Of a stretch of DNA of 11,498 bases, positions 6,866-11,498 are shown piece by piece. Position 1 is the stretch's first letter. Every line of letters starts with the position of its first letter. A model generated the notes under the pieces. The model saw nothing but the letters and a program-made list of their open reading frames with translations, was not told the DNA's origin and did not search any database. The DNA is taken from contig SXJQ01000253.1 in assembly GCA_005779345.1 (NCBI GenBank), forward strand, positions 1 to 11,498, given 5' to 3'. The DNA comes from Actinomycetota bacterium (GTDB lineage: Bacteria > Actinomycetota > Acidimicrobiia > IMCC26256 > PALSA-610). Position numbers and translations under genes: made by a program.

Positions 6866-7384
6866 TCAGAGTTCGAGTGAGCGCAACGCCGCCCACCTCG
6901 GGTCGAGGTCGTCGTCGGTGCACTCGCACTCGGTGTCGTTGCGGTCGACACCGCACGTCGGGCAGAGCCCGGCACAGTCGGGCCGGCAGAGCGGCGCCTG
7001 TGGGAGCTCGAGCAGGATCGTGTCGCGGACGAGCGGTTCGAGGTCGATCGTGTCGTGCGCGAGTTGGTAGGTCTCGCCCTCGACGGGGTCGCGCTCGAAG
7101 AGTTCGTCGACAGCCACGACGACGCTGCCGGCGACGGGCTGCACACAACGGGCGCACGCACCGGCCCAACGGGCCTCGACGGTTCCGCGCACGACGAGAC
7201 CCTCGAGAATGCGTTCGAGGTCGAGCTCGAGGTGGACGGGATCGTCGGCGGCCACACGCGATCCCGCGACGACGAGGCCGTCGACCGGCTCGTCGAGCAC
7301 GACCGAACGCGCCGAACCCGGCCGCTTCACGAGGTCGGCGACGAGAATGCGCAATCCGGTCGAAGTTGACGAAGGAGACATCAT
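6866..7384 (-). CDS. yceD: DUF177 / YceD family protein
   Basis: Members of this family almost always precede rpmF and have been linked to 23S rRNA accumulation; the exact biochemical role is not settled. The 172-residue protein has an acidic N-terminal half with a CARC pair (Cys77, Cys80). The C-terminal half carries the family hallmark LCRPDCAGLCPTCG at 132-145 (Cys133, Cys137, Cys141, Cys144), likely metal-binding, followed by the usual acidic stretch and DPRWAALRSLEL. Two adjacent ATG codons (7384 and 7381) are possible starts; the first is given. No clear ribosome binding site is seen. It heads the operon yceD-rpmF-plsX-carrier-rnc-mutM and diverges from the metalloprotease gene. A probable promoter lies about 75 bases upstream. 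The mycobacterial counterpart also lies next to rnc and the SepIVA gene. Confidence 0.93.
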   Translation of the reverse strand: MMSPSSTSTGLRILVADLVKRPGSARSVVLDEPVDGLVVAGSRVAADDPVHLELDLERILEGLVVRGTVEARWAGACARCVQPVAGSVVVAVDELFERDPVEGETYQLAHDTIDLEPLVRDTILLELPQAPLCRPDCAGLCPTCGVDRNDTECECTDDDLDPRWAALRSLEL

Positions 7385-7557
7385 GATCAGCGGCGCCCGC
7401 CGGTACCGGCGACCTGGAGGGGTCTGACGGCGGTACCAGACGCAAAGCGACAGGCCATCGTAGCAGGACGGGTCCGTCTTCGACCTGGTCAGAGCCGGTA
7501 CCTTTCGGCCGATGCGGGCGGCTTCGCGCCCACCGGAGCGGAGGGACCGCGACCGCC
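7385..7557. promoter_or_regulatory. Divergent intergenic region with repeated GGTACC-containing motif
   Basis: This 173-base region separates yceD (minus) from the metalloprotease (plus). It holds three GGTACC palindromes at 7402-7407, 7432-7437 and 7497-7502. Two lie in a longer imperfect direct repeat, GGTCTGACGGCGGTACC (7421-7437) and GGTCAGAGCCGGTACC (7487-7502). GACCTGG also occurs twice (7411-7417 and 7482-7488). The second repeat copy overlaps both the expected -35 area of the yceD promoter and a possible plus-strand -10 (TACCTT, 7499-7504). It looks like a shared operator, but no regulator is identifiable in the window. Confidence 0.4.
7457..7465 (-). promoter_or_regulatory. Candidate extended -10 promoter of the yceD-rpmF-plsX-rnc-mutM operon
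   Basis: On the minus strand the sequence is TGCTACGAT, an extended -10 (TGn followed by TACGAT). The -35 area is poor, which an extended -10 can offset. The transcript would start near 7450 and have a leader of about 65 bases before the yceD start. It is the best minus-strand promoter candidate upstream of the operon. Confidence 0.5.
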
Positions 7558-9099
7558 ATGCTCGACCCTCCGGCGCCGTCACCACCTCCCCCGCCGCCCC
7601 CGCCTCCGCCACCCCCTCCTCCCGGGGTCGCGCCGGTCGCGCCAGTCCCGCCGGCCCGATCGCGTCGCCCCGGCCGGGTGGTCGCCGCGATTCTCGTGGT
7701 TGTCTTGACCCCCGTTGCCGTCGGCGTGGGGTTCGTCGTCTCCCGCGACGACCCGTCGTTCCCCGATCGCTGGGACCCCCGCATCGCCGATCTCGCCGAT
7801 TTCGTCGCCGACGAACGCGACCTGCGGTTCGAGCACCCCGTGTTCGTCGACTTCCTCGCCGACGACGCATTCGTCGAACGGATTCGCGACAGCTCGAGCG
7901 ACCCCGACGACCCGGACCTGGCGGAGCAGGCCGACACCTACACCGCGACCCTCCGGGCGATCGGGCTGGTCGAAGGCGAGGTCGACCTCGTGGCCGAGAC
8001 CCGGGCCCTCGACGAGGTCTCGATCCTCGCGTACTACAGCTGGGAGACCCGCCGCGTGACCGTGCGCGGCACCGAACTCGACACCGCCACCCGCGTCACG
8101 GTGGTGCACGAACTGACCCACGCGCTGCAGGATCAGCACTTCGACCTGCGCGCGATCCAGGACACGGCGGCCCGATCCGACACCGCGTCGCCGACGCCGC
8201 TCATCGAGGGCGACGCCGTCAGGGTGGAGCAGGCGTACATCGCCGGTCTCGATGACGACGAGCGCGACGACTACGACGCGGCACGCGACCATCAGGTCGA
8301 CGACGACGCGATCGCGGACATCCCCTTGTTGCTCCAACTCCAGAGCGCCATGCCGTATGTGTTCGGCCCGGCCTTCGTGACCCTGCTCTACGGTCTCGAC
8401 GGCAACGATGGGGTCGACGACGCGTTCGAGGCGCCGCCGACGACGGAGGCGATGTACCTCGATCCGATCCGTTTCCTCCACCGCGAACCCCTCGAGGAAG
8501 TCGCTCCCTTCCCGGTCCCGACCTCCGACGAGACGATCGTCGACGGAGGCGGCCAATTCGGTGCGATGGGTTGGTATTTCCTGCTCGGCGAACAACTCGA
8601 CGCCGCGGATGCGCTCGACGCGACGCTCGGCTGGGGCGGCGACGCCTACCGCGTCGTCGACCGCGGCGACGAGACGTGCGCGCAACTCCGGTTCATCGGC
8701 GACGAACCCGACGACACGCACCAGATGCGTCGCGCGCTCATCCAGTGGCGCTCGGCGCTCCCGCATCGGGACCTCGTCGAGGTCCGTATCGCCGGCGACC
8801 ACGTCGAGGTCGAGGCGTGCGACCCCGGCCCCGACGTCGAGGGCATCACCACCGGCGACATCGAGATCGCGTTTACGGTCGCGGCATTCCGGCTCGGGAT
8901 GCTCGGCGGTCTCGTGAGCGAGGGTTCGACGATCGAGCAGGCGACCTGTCTCACCGACGGCATCCTCGACGTGGTGCCGACCGACGCGATCGCCGACGGG
9001 AGCTTCTTCGACGACGACGCGTGGCAGGACGAGGCGTGGCAGGACGAGCTGTTCGAGATCGGCACCGCCTGCCACGGTCGCGAAACCGACCGCAACTGA
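7558..9099 (+). CDS. Membrane-anchored HExxH zinc metalloprotease-like protein with polyproline N-terminus
   Basis: The 513-residue protein starts with a Pro-rich cytoplasmic segment including 14 consecutive prolines (residues 9-22), then basic residues and one membrane helix at about 40-60, so the bulk is probably outside the cell. The zinc peptidase motif is HELTHALQDQHF (His184, Glu185, His188). An IEGDA segment follows with Glu217, a plausible third ligand in the gluzincin manner. A long acidic domain follows, rich in Asp and Glu, with a later FRLGMLGGLVSEGSTIEQA segment and two cysteines near the end. The ATG has a GGAGGG-like site about 11 bases upstream. A perfect 15-base tandem duplication near the C-terminus encodes AWQDE twice. 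It stands alone on the plus strand in an otherwise conserved minus-strand block. The substrate is unknown. Catalytic assignment rests on the motif; the whole-protein family name is not recognised. Confidence 0.85.
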   Translation: MLDPPAPSPPPPPPPPPPPPPPGVAPVAPVPPARSRRPGRVVAAILVVVLTPVAVGVGFVVSRDDPSFPDRWDPRIADLADFVADERDLRFEHPVFVDFLADDAFVERIRDSSSDPDDPDLAEQADTYTATLRAIGLVEGEVDLVAETRALDEVSILAYYSWETRRVTVRGTELDTATRVTVVHELTHALQDQHFDLRAIQDTAARSDTASPTPLIEGDAVRVEQAYIAGLDDDERDDYDAARDHQVDDDAIADIPLLLQLQSAMPYVFGPAFVTLLYGLDGNDGVDDAFEAPPTTEAMYLDPIRFLHREPLEEVAPFPVPTSDETIVDGGGQFGAMGWYFLLGEQLDAADALDATLGWGGDAYRVVDRGDETCAQLRFIGDEPDDTHQMRRALIQWRSALPHRDLVEVRIAGDHVEVEACDPGPDVEGITTGDIEIAFTVAAFRLGMLGGLVSEGSTIEQATCLTDGILDVVPTDAIADGSFFDDDAWQDEAWQDELFEIGTACHGRETDRN

Positions 9100-9103
9100 T
9101 CCG

Positions 9104-9264
9104 AACCGGCGTCGTCAGGCGCCCGCCACGGCGTGGCGACGACGCCAGTAGCGATACGAACCGGCGTCGTCAGGCGCCCGCCACGGCGTGGCGACGACGC
9201 CAGTTGAGATACGAAACAAACCGGCGTCGTGAGGCGCCCGCCACGGCGTGGCGACGACGCCGGT
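9104..9264. repeat. Three-copy array of a 46-base palindromic (REP-like) repeat
   Basis: Copies lie at 9104-9149, 9159-9204 and 9219-9264, all in the same orientation, separated by 9 and 14 bases that share GATACGAA. Each copy has outer arms AACCGGCGTCGT and ACGACGCC[A/G]GT and an inner hairpin CGCCACggcGTGGCG, so it can fold as a long branched or bulged stem in DNA or in RNA from either strand. Copies 1 and 2 have one C-A mismatch in the outer arms; copy 3 has a perfect 12-base outer stem. The array fills the gap between the convergent metalloprotease and sepIVA-like genes, so it may act in termination, mRNA 3'-end protection or protein binding. Spacers are too short for CRISPR. Confidence 0.85.
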
Positions 9265-9297
9265 TGGTGTGGCGGTTGGTGTCGTGGTGGGGGAGGT
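9262..9297 (-). terminator. C-rich, G-poor tract downstream of sepIVA-like (possible Rho-dependent terminator)
   Basis: On the minus strand the 36 bases just after the sepIVA-like stop contain 22 C and only 2 G, the base bias expected of a Rho-loading site. The palindromic repeats follow directly. No U-tract hairpin is seen, so intrinsic termination is unlikely. On the plus strand the same tract is G-rich and may form a G-quadruplex. Confidence 0.35.
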
Positions 9298-9894
9298 TCA
9301 GCTGTCGTCTTGGTCGAAGAAGTTCGACTCGGCTTCTTCGGCCTCGTCGTCGACCGGCTCGGCCATGCGCGGCGCGCCGACGTGCACCTGCAGCCGCTCG
9401 CGGCCGCGCACGACGGTCTGCATCGTGCGTTCGAGCACGACCTCGAACGCGGCGAGCTTCTGGTCGACGTAGTCCTCGGCCTCGTGTTGCAGAGCGCGAG
9501 CATGGTCGTTCGCCTCGGTGACGATCGCCTCGGCGGTCCGCCGGGCCTCCCGCACGACCTCGGTCCGTTCGACCATCCGCTCCGCGCGGACCCGCGCCGC
9601 ATCGATGATCTGCTCCGCCTCGCGCCGTGCCTTGGCGAGATATTCCTCGCGCTCCTTCAGGAGCCACCGGGCCTCGCGCAGTTCCTCGGGAAAGGCCTCG
9701 ATCGCCTCGTCGAGCATCTGGAGCACTTCGTCGCGGTTCACGCGCGGCGAACTCGAGAGGGGCAGCGTTCCGGCCTGCTCGATCATGTCGCGCAGCTCGA
9801 TCAACACCGCCTCGGTGTCGTACGTGACCGGCCCGGCCACAGTCGGGGCGCCGATCGGGGCGCCAGTGGGGGCTGATGCGTCCGAAGTGGTCAT
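9298..9894 (-). CDS. sepIVA: SepIVA-like (DivIVA-domain) coiled-coil protein
   Basis: SepIVA is a mycobacterial DivIVA-domain protein needed for septation and envelope growth. This 198-residue protein shares its layout. After a Gly/Ala/Pro/Thr-rich N-terminus (1-25) there is a segment with VLIELRDMIEQA, RVNRDEVLQMLDEAIEAFPEEL and LKEREEYL. A long Arg/Glu/Ala coiled coil (about 75-145) follows, then the family-like YVDQKLAAFEVVLERTMQTV and VRGRERLQV, and an acidic tail. It is shorter than the mycobacterial protein, mainly in the coiled coil. The ATG at 9894 has an AGGAGG site nine bases upstream, inside the end of coaD; only four bases separate the genes, so they form an operon. In mycobacteria the SepIVA gene neighbours the yceD and rnc genes; here a peptidase gene and repeats intervene. 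It could be labelled simply a DivIVA-like or ATP synthase subunit b-like coiled coil; SepIVA similarity rests on remembered motifs and synteny. Confidence 0.8.
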   Translation of the reverse strand: MTTSDASAPTGAPIGAPTVAGPVTYDTEAVLIELRDMIEQAGTLPLSSSPRVNRDEVLQMLDEAIEAFPEELREARWLLKEREEYLAKARREAEQIIDAARVRAERMVERTEVVREARRTAEAIVTEANDHARALQHEAEDYVDQKLAAFEVVLERTMQTVVRGRERLQVHVGAPRMAEPVDDEAEEAESNFFDQDDS

Positions 9895-9898
9895 GGGT

Positions 9899-10384
9899 TC
9901 AAGCCTCCTGCGGGAACCGGCCGCGGAGCCGCTCGGCCACGATCGGGGGAACCATGCTCGAGACATCGCCACCGAAGCGCGCGACCTCTTTGACGAGGCT
10001 CGACGAGAGGAACGAATACTGCGGGCTCGTCGAGATGAAGAAGGTGTCGATTCCCGACAGCCGTTGGTTCATCTGGGCCATCTGCAACTCGTAGTCGAAG
10101 TCGGAGACCGCGCGCAGACCCTTGACGATCGAGGCCGCGCCGTGGTCCTTGGCGAAATCGACGAGCAGCCCCTTGAAGAACTCGATCCGGACATTGGCGA
10201 GGTGCTTGATGCACTCGTGCAACAGCTCCTGGCGCTCCTCGAGCGTGAAGAGGCTCTGCGTCTTCTGCGGATTGCGGATCACGGCGACGATCACGTCGTC
10301 GAAATGCCGCGCCGTGCGCTCGATGATGTCGATATGGCCGAGGGTCACCGGATCGAACGAACCTGGGCACAGTGCGGTCGCCAA
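9899..10384 (-). CDS. coaD: Phosphopantetheine adenylyltransferase
   Basis: CoaD joins 4'-phosphopantetheine to AMP from ATP, the fourth step of CoA synthesis, in the cytoplasm. The 161-residue protein shows the nucleotidyltransferase signature CPGSFDPVTLGH (TxGH at 14-17), the GLRAVSDFDYE segment at 89-99, and FISTSPQYSFLSSSLVKEVA near 117-135, the family's second nucleotide-binding motif. The length is typical. The start is TTG at 10384-10382, giving MATALCPGSF, as expected; a GAGGAG site lies about 11 bases upstream. It follows rsmD after 56 bases and precedes the sepIVA-like gene by four bases; the rsmD-coaD pairing is widespread in bacteria. Confidence 0.97.
   Translation of the reverse strand: MATALCPGSFDPVTLGHIDIIERTARHFDDVIVAVIRNPQKTQSLFTLEERQELLHECIKHLANVRIEFFKGLLVDFAKDHGAASIVKGLRAVSDFDYELQMAQMNQRLSGIDTFFISTSPQYSFLSSSLVKEVARFGGDVSSMVPPIVAERLRGRFPQEA
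9904..9909 (-). promoter_or_regulatory. Strong ribosome binding site for the sepIVA-like gene
   Basis: AGGAGG on the minus strand lies nine bases before the ATG at 9894 and inside the last codons of coaD. It fixes the ATG as the start and rules out the longer open frame that runs upstream into coaD. Confidence 0.75.
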
Positions 10385-10440
10385 GGATCAGCCAACTCCT
10401 CGTGTGGGATCGAGTGGTGTGCGGGGCTCGCGTGCACGGA

Positions 10441-11007
10441 TCACCCCGACGTCGGGGTCAAGAACACGACGAGCGTATCCCCGAACGTGCGATGCCACGA
10501 CTCTCGCCAATCGGACGGCACGGGCGGGTTCGACCGGACCGGACGTTCGAGCACGATCAACCCACCGGGGACGACCGTGGCGGCGAGGGTTTCGATCAGG
10601 GGAGCAAGGGCGTCGTCGGTCGTCTCGTACGGCGGGTCGACGAACGCCACGTCGTACGTCGTGCGCGCCGACGCGACGAACGTGGCGACGTTGCGCCCGA
10701 CGACGGTCGCTGCCGCCCCGAACCCGCAGAGCTCGACGTTGTGTCGCAGTGCATCGATCGCCGGTGGGGCCGACTCGACGAACGTCGCCGCCGCGGCTCC
10801 GCGCGAGATCGCCTCGATTCCGAGCGCGCCGCTCCCGGCGTAGAGGTCGAGGACCGCGGCGTCGTGGAGCAGGCCGCGGCTGTCGAGCGCGGAGAAGATC
10901 GCAGCCTTGACGCGGTCCTTCGTCGGTCGGACCGCGTCGCCCTTGGGAACGACGAGCCGCCGACCCCGCGCGGTGCCGGCGATGACGCGTACTCCGGGCG
11001 GGACCAT
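10441..11007 (-). CDS. rsmD: 16S rRNA (guanine966-N2)-methyltransferase RsmD
   Basis: RsmD methylates guanine 966 of 16S rRNA using S-adenosylmethionine. The 188-residue protein has the N-terminal RVIAGTARGRRL and RPTKDRVKAAIFSAL, the SAM-binding loop VLDLYAGSGALGIEAISRG at 52-70, an acidic Glu78 after strand 2, and the catalytic DPPY at 124-127. The ATG at 11007 is preceded closely by TAGGGT, which may be a -10 for a leaderless transcript or supply an AGGG ribosome binding site. The gene lies 97 bases downstream of recG, as in other actinobacteria, and leads into coaD. Confidence 0.96.
   Translation of the reverse strand: MVPPGVRVIAGTARGRRLVVPKGDAVRPTKDRVKAAIFSALDSRGLLHDAAVLDLYAGSGALGIEAISRGAAAATFVESAPPAIDALRHNVELCGFGAAATVVGRNVATFVASARTTYDVAFVDPPYETTDDALAPLIETLAATVVPGGLIVLERPVRSNPPVPSDWRESWHRTFGDTLVVFLTPTSG
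10443..10458. repeat. Perfect 16-base palindrome at the rsmD 3' end
   Basis: ACCCCGACGTCGGGGT is a perfect inverted repeat that covers the last rsmD codons and part of its stop. As RNA it could fold as six base pairs around an ACGT loop. There is no following T-tract, so it is not a standard terminator; it may mark the rsmD-coaD junction as a processing or attenuation site, or be coincidental. Confidence 0.35.
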
Positions 11008-11013
11008 CGAGCG

Positions 11014-11019
11014 ACCCTA
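11014..11019 (-). promoter_or_regulatory. Candidate -10 element for rsmD
   Basis: TAGGGT on the minus strand is followed by six bases and then the ATG at 11007, so transcription would begin at the start codon. The AGGG within it could instead be a ribosome binding site. The layout resembles that of the first acyltransferase, but the evidence is weaker. Confidence 0.3.
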
Positions 11020-11104
11020 TCGGCCTCGCCCGTCGGCGTACGGTCGAAGCGATCACCCGCGAACGGCGTGAATGCCCCGGTCAGCTCGCGAACATCCCGG
11101 ACCG

Positions 11105-11498
11105 TCAGCTCTTGAACAGGTAGTCGACGTGTTCGCCGAGCAGATCCGCGACCTCGTCGCGCAGACCCGTCGCGGCCTCGAGGTTCGGGTCCGCGTCGAG
11201 CAGGCGCTCGGCGACACGACGCGCGGCGATCACGACCGGCTCGTCGCGGGGGATACGACCGAGCTTCAGGTCGGAGAAGCCGCTCTGGCGGCCGCCGAAC
11301 ACCTCCCCCGCGCCGCGGATCTCGAGATCCTTCTCGGCGAGGAGGAAGCCGTCGGTCGAAGCGGCCATCGCCGCCATCCGCTCGCGCCCGTCGTCGGTAC
11401 TCGGCTCGGCGAGCAAGAAGCACCAACTCGTCCCGCCGCCGCGCCCGACGCGGCCGCGCAACTGATGAAGCTGGCTGAGCCCGAATCGGTCGGCGTCC
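11105..11498 (-). CDS. recG: ATP-dependent DNA helicase RecG, C-terminal fragment
   Basis: RecG remodels stalled replication forks and recombination intermediates. The last 130 or so residues are present; the 5' part lies beyond the window. The fragment begins DADRFGLSQLHQLRGRVGRG, containing helicase motif VI (QLRGRVGR). It continues through KDLEIRGAGEVFGGRQSGFSDLKLGRIPRD, which fits RecG (G-x-RQSG followed by the DLKL segment) better than the related Mfd translocase. The tail, AARRVAERLLDADPNL and beyond, matches the RecG C-terminal wedge of helices. It is upstream of rsmD on the same strand, the usual order in actinobacteria. Confidence 0.93.
   Translation of the reverse strand, partial: DADRFGLSQLHQLRGRVGRGGGTSWCFLLAEPSTDDGRERMAAMAASTDGFLLAEKDLEIRGAGEVFGGRQSGFSDLKLGRIPRDEPVVIAARRVAERLLDADPNLEAATGLRDEVADLLGEHVDYLFKS

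Noticed and set aside
7582..7623. The polyproline run as a sequencing or assembly error
   Set aside because: The proline codons are mixed (CCA, CCT, CCC, CCG) rather than a pure homopolymer, and the frame continues correctly into the membrane helix and HExxH domain.
9104..9264. CRISPR array
   Set aside because: Repeats of 46 bases with spacers of only 9 and 14 bases that share sequence do not fit CRISPR, and no cas genes are nearby.
11008..11104. Small gene between recG and rsmD (minus frame reading VRDVRELTGAFTPF)
   Set aside because: The frame is open but continues into the rsmD gene out of phase, has no binding site, and shows no recognisable family. It is treated as intergenic.
11105..11498. 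Mfd (transcription-repair coupling factor) instead of RecG
   Set aside because: The GGRQSGFSDLKL pattern and the short tail fit RecG, and the next gene is rsmD as expected for recG; Mfd would continue into a longer C-terminal domain.

Overview
The window is a high-GC bacterial chromosome segment, most likely from an actinobacterium, and the gene set would fit an Acidimicrobiia-like lineage (lineage is inference). The strongest evidence is gene order. recG, rsmD, coaD, a SepIVA-like coiled-coil gene, yceD (DUF177), rpmF, plsX, an acyl-carrier-like gene, rnc, mutM and smc all lie on the minus strand. This resembles the block around rnc-fpg-smc and coaD-rsmD-recG in mycobacteria. GTG and TTG starts are common, and promoter-like sites are mostly -10 elements without a good -35.

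Layout in coordinate order. The window opens inside smc (minus; only its 61 N-terminal codons are present). Next come a four-helix membrane protein of unknown function (minus) and two tandem, overlapping acyltransferase-3 membrane enzymes (plus). The second acyltransferase converges on mutM with a 10-base overlap. A tightly packed minus-strand operon then reads yceD, rpmF, plsX, acyl-carrier-like, rnc, mutM; its last four genes overlap one another by 1 to 17 bases. A divergent intergenic region of 173 bases separates yceD from a plus-strand, membrane-anchored HExxH metalloprotease with a 14-proline run. A 198-base convergent intergenic region follows, holding three copies of a 46-base palindromic repeat and a G-rich tract. 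Then come the minus-strand genes sepIVA-like, coaD, rsmD and the 3' end of recG.

How the genes fit together. rpmF, plsX, the carrier-like gene and rnc link ribosome assembly, phospholipid precursor synthesis and RNA processing. mutM, recG and smc serve DNA repair and chromosome organisation. coaD makes a CoA precursor, and the SepIVA-like protein probably acts at the septum or in envelope growth. The plus-strand acyltransferases and the peptidase look like lineage-specific surface functions inserted into this conserved block.

The points most worth a second look are these: an acyl-carrier-like protein that lacks the phosphopantetheine serine although it sits in the classic acpP position; a MutM that keeps its catalytic Pro-Glu and zinc finger but has lost several lesion-recognition residues; and the palindromic repeat array with its adjoining G-rich/C-rich tract. 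I saw no tRNA, rRNA, CRISPR array, insertion sequence or phage gene.
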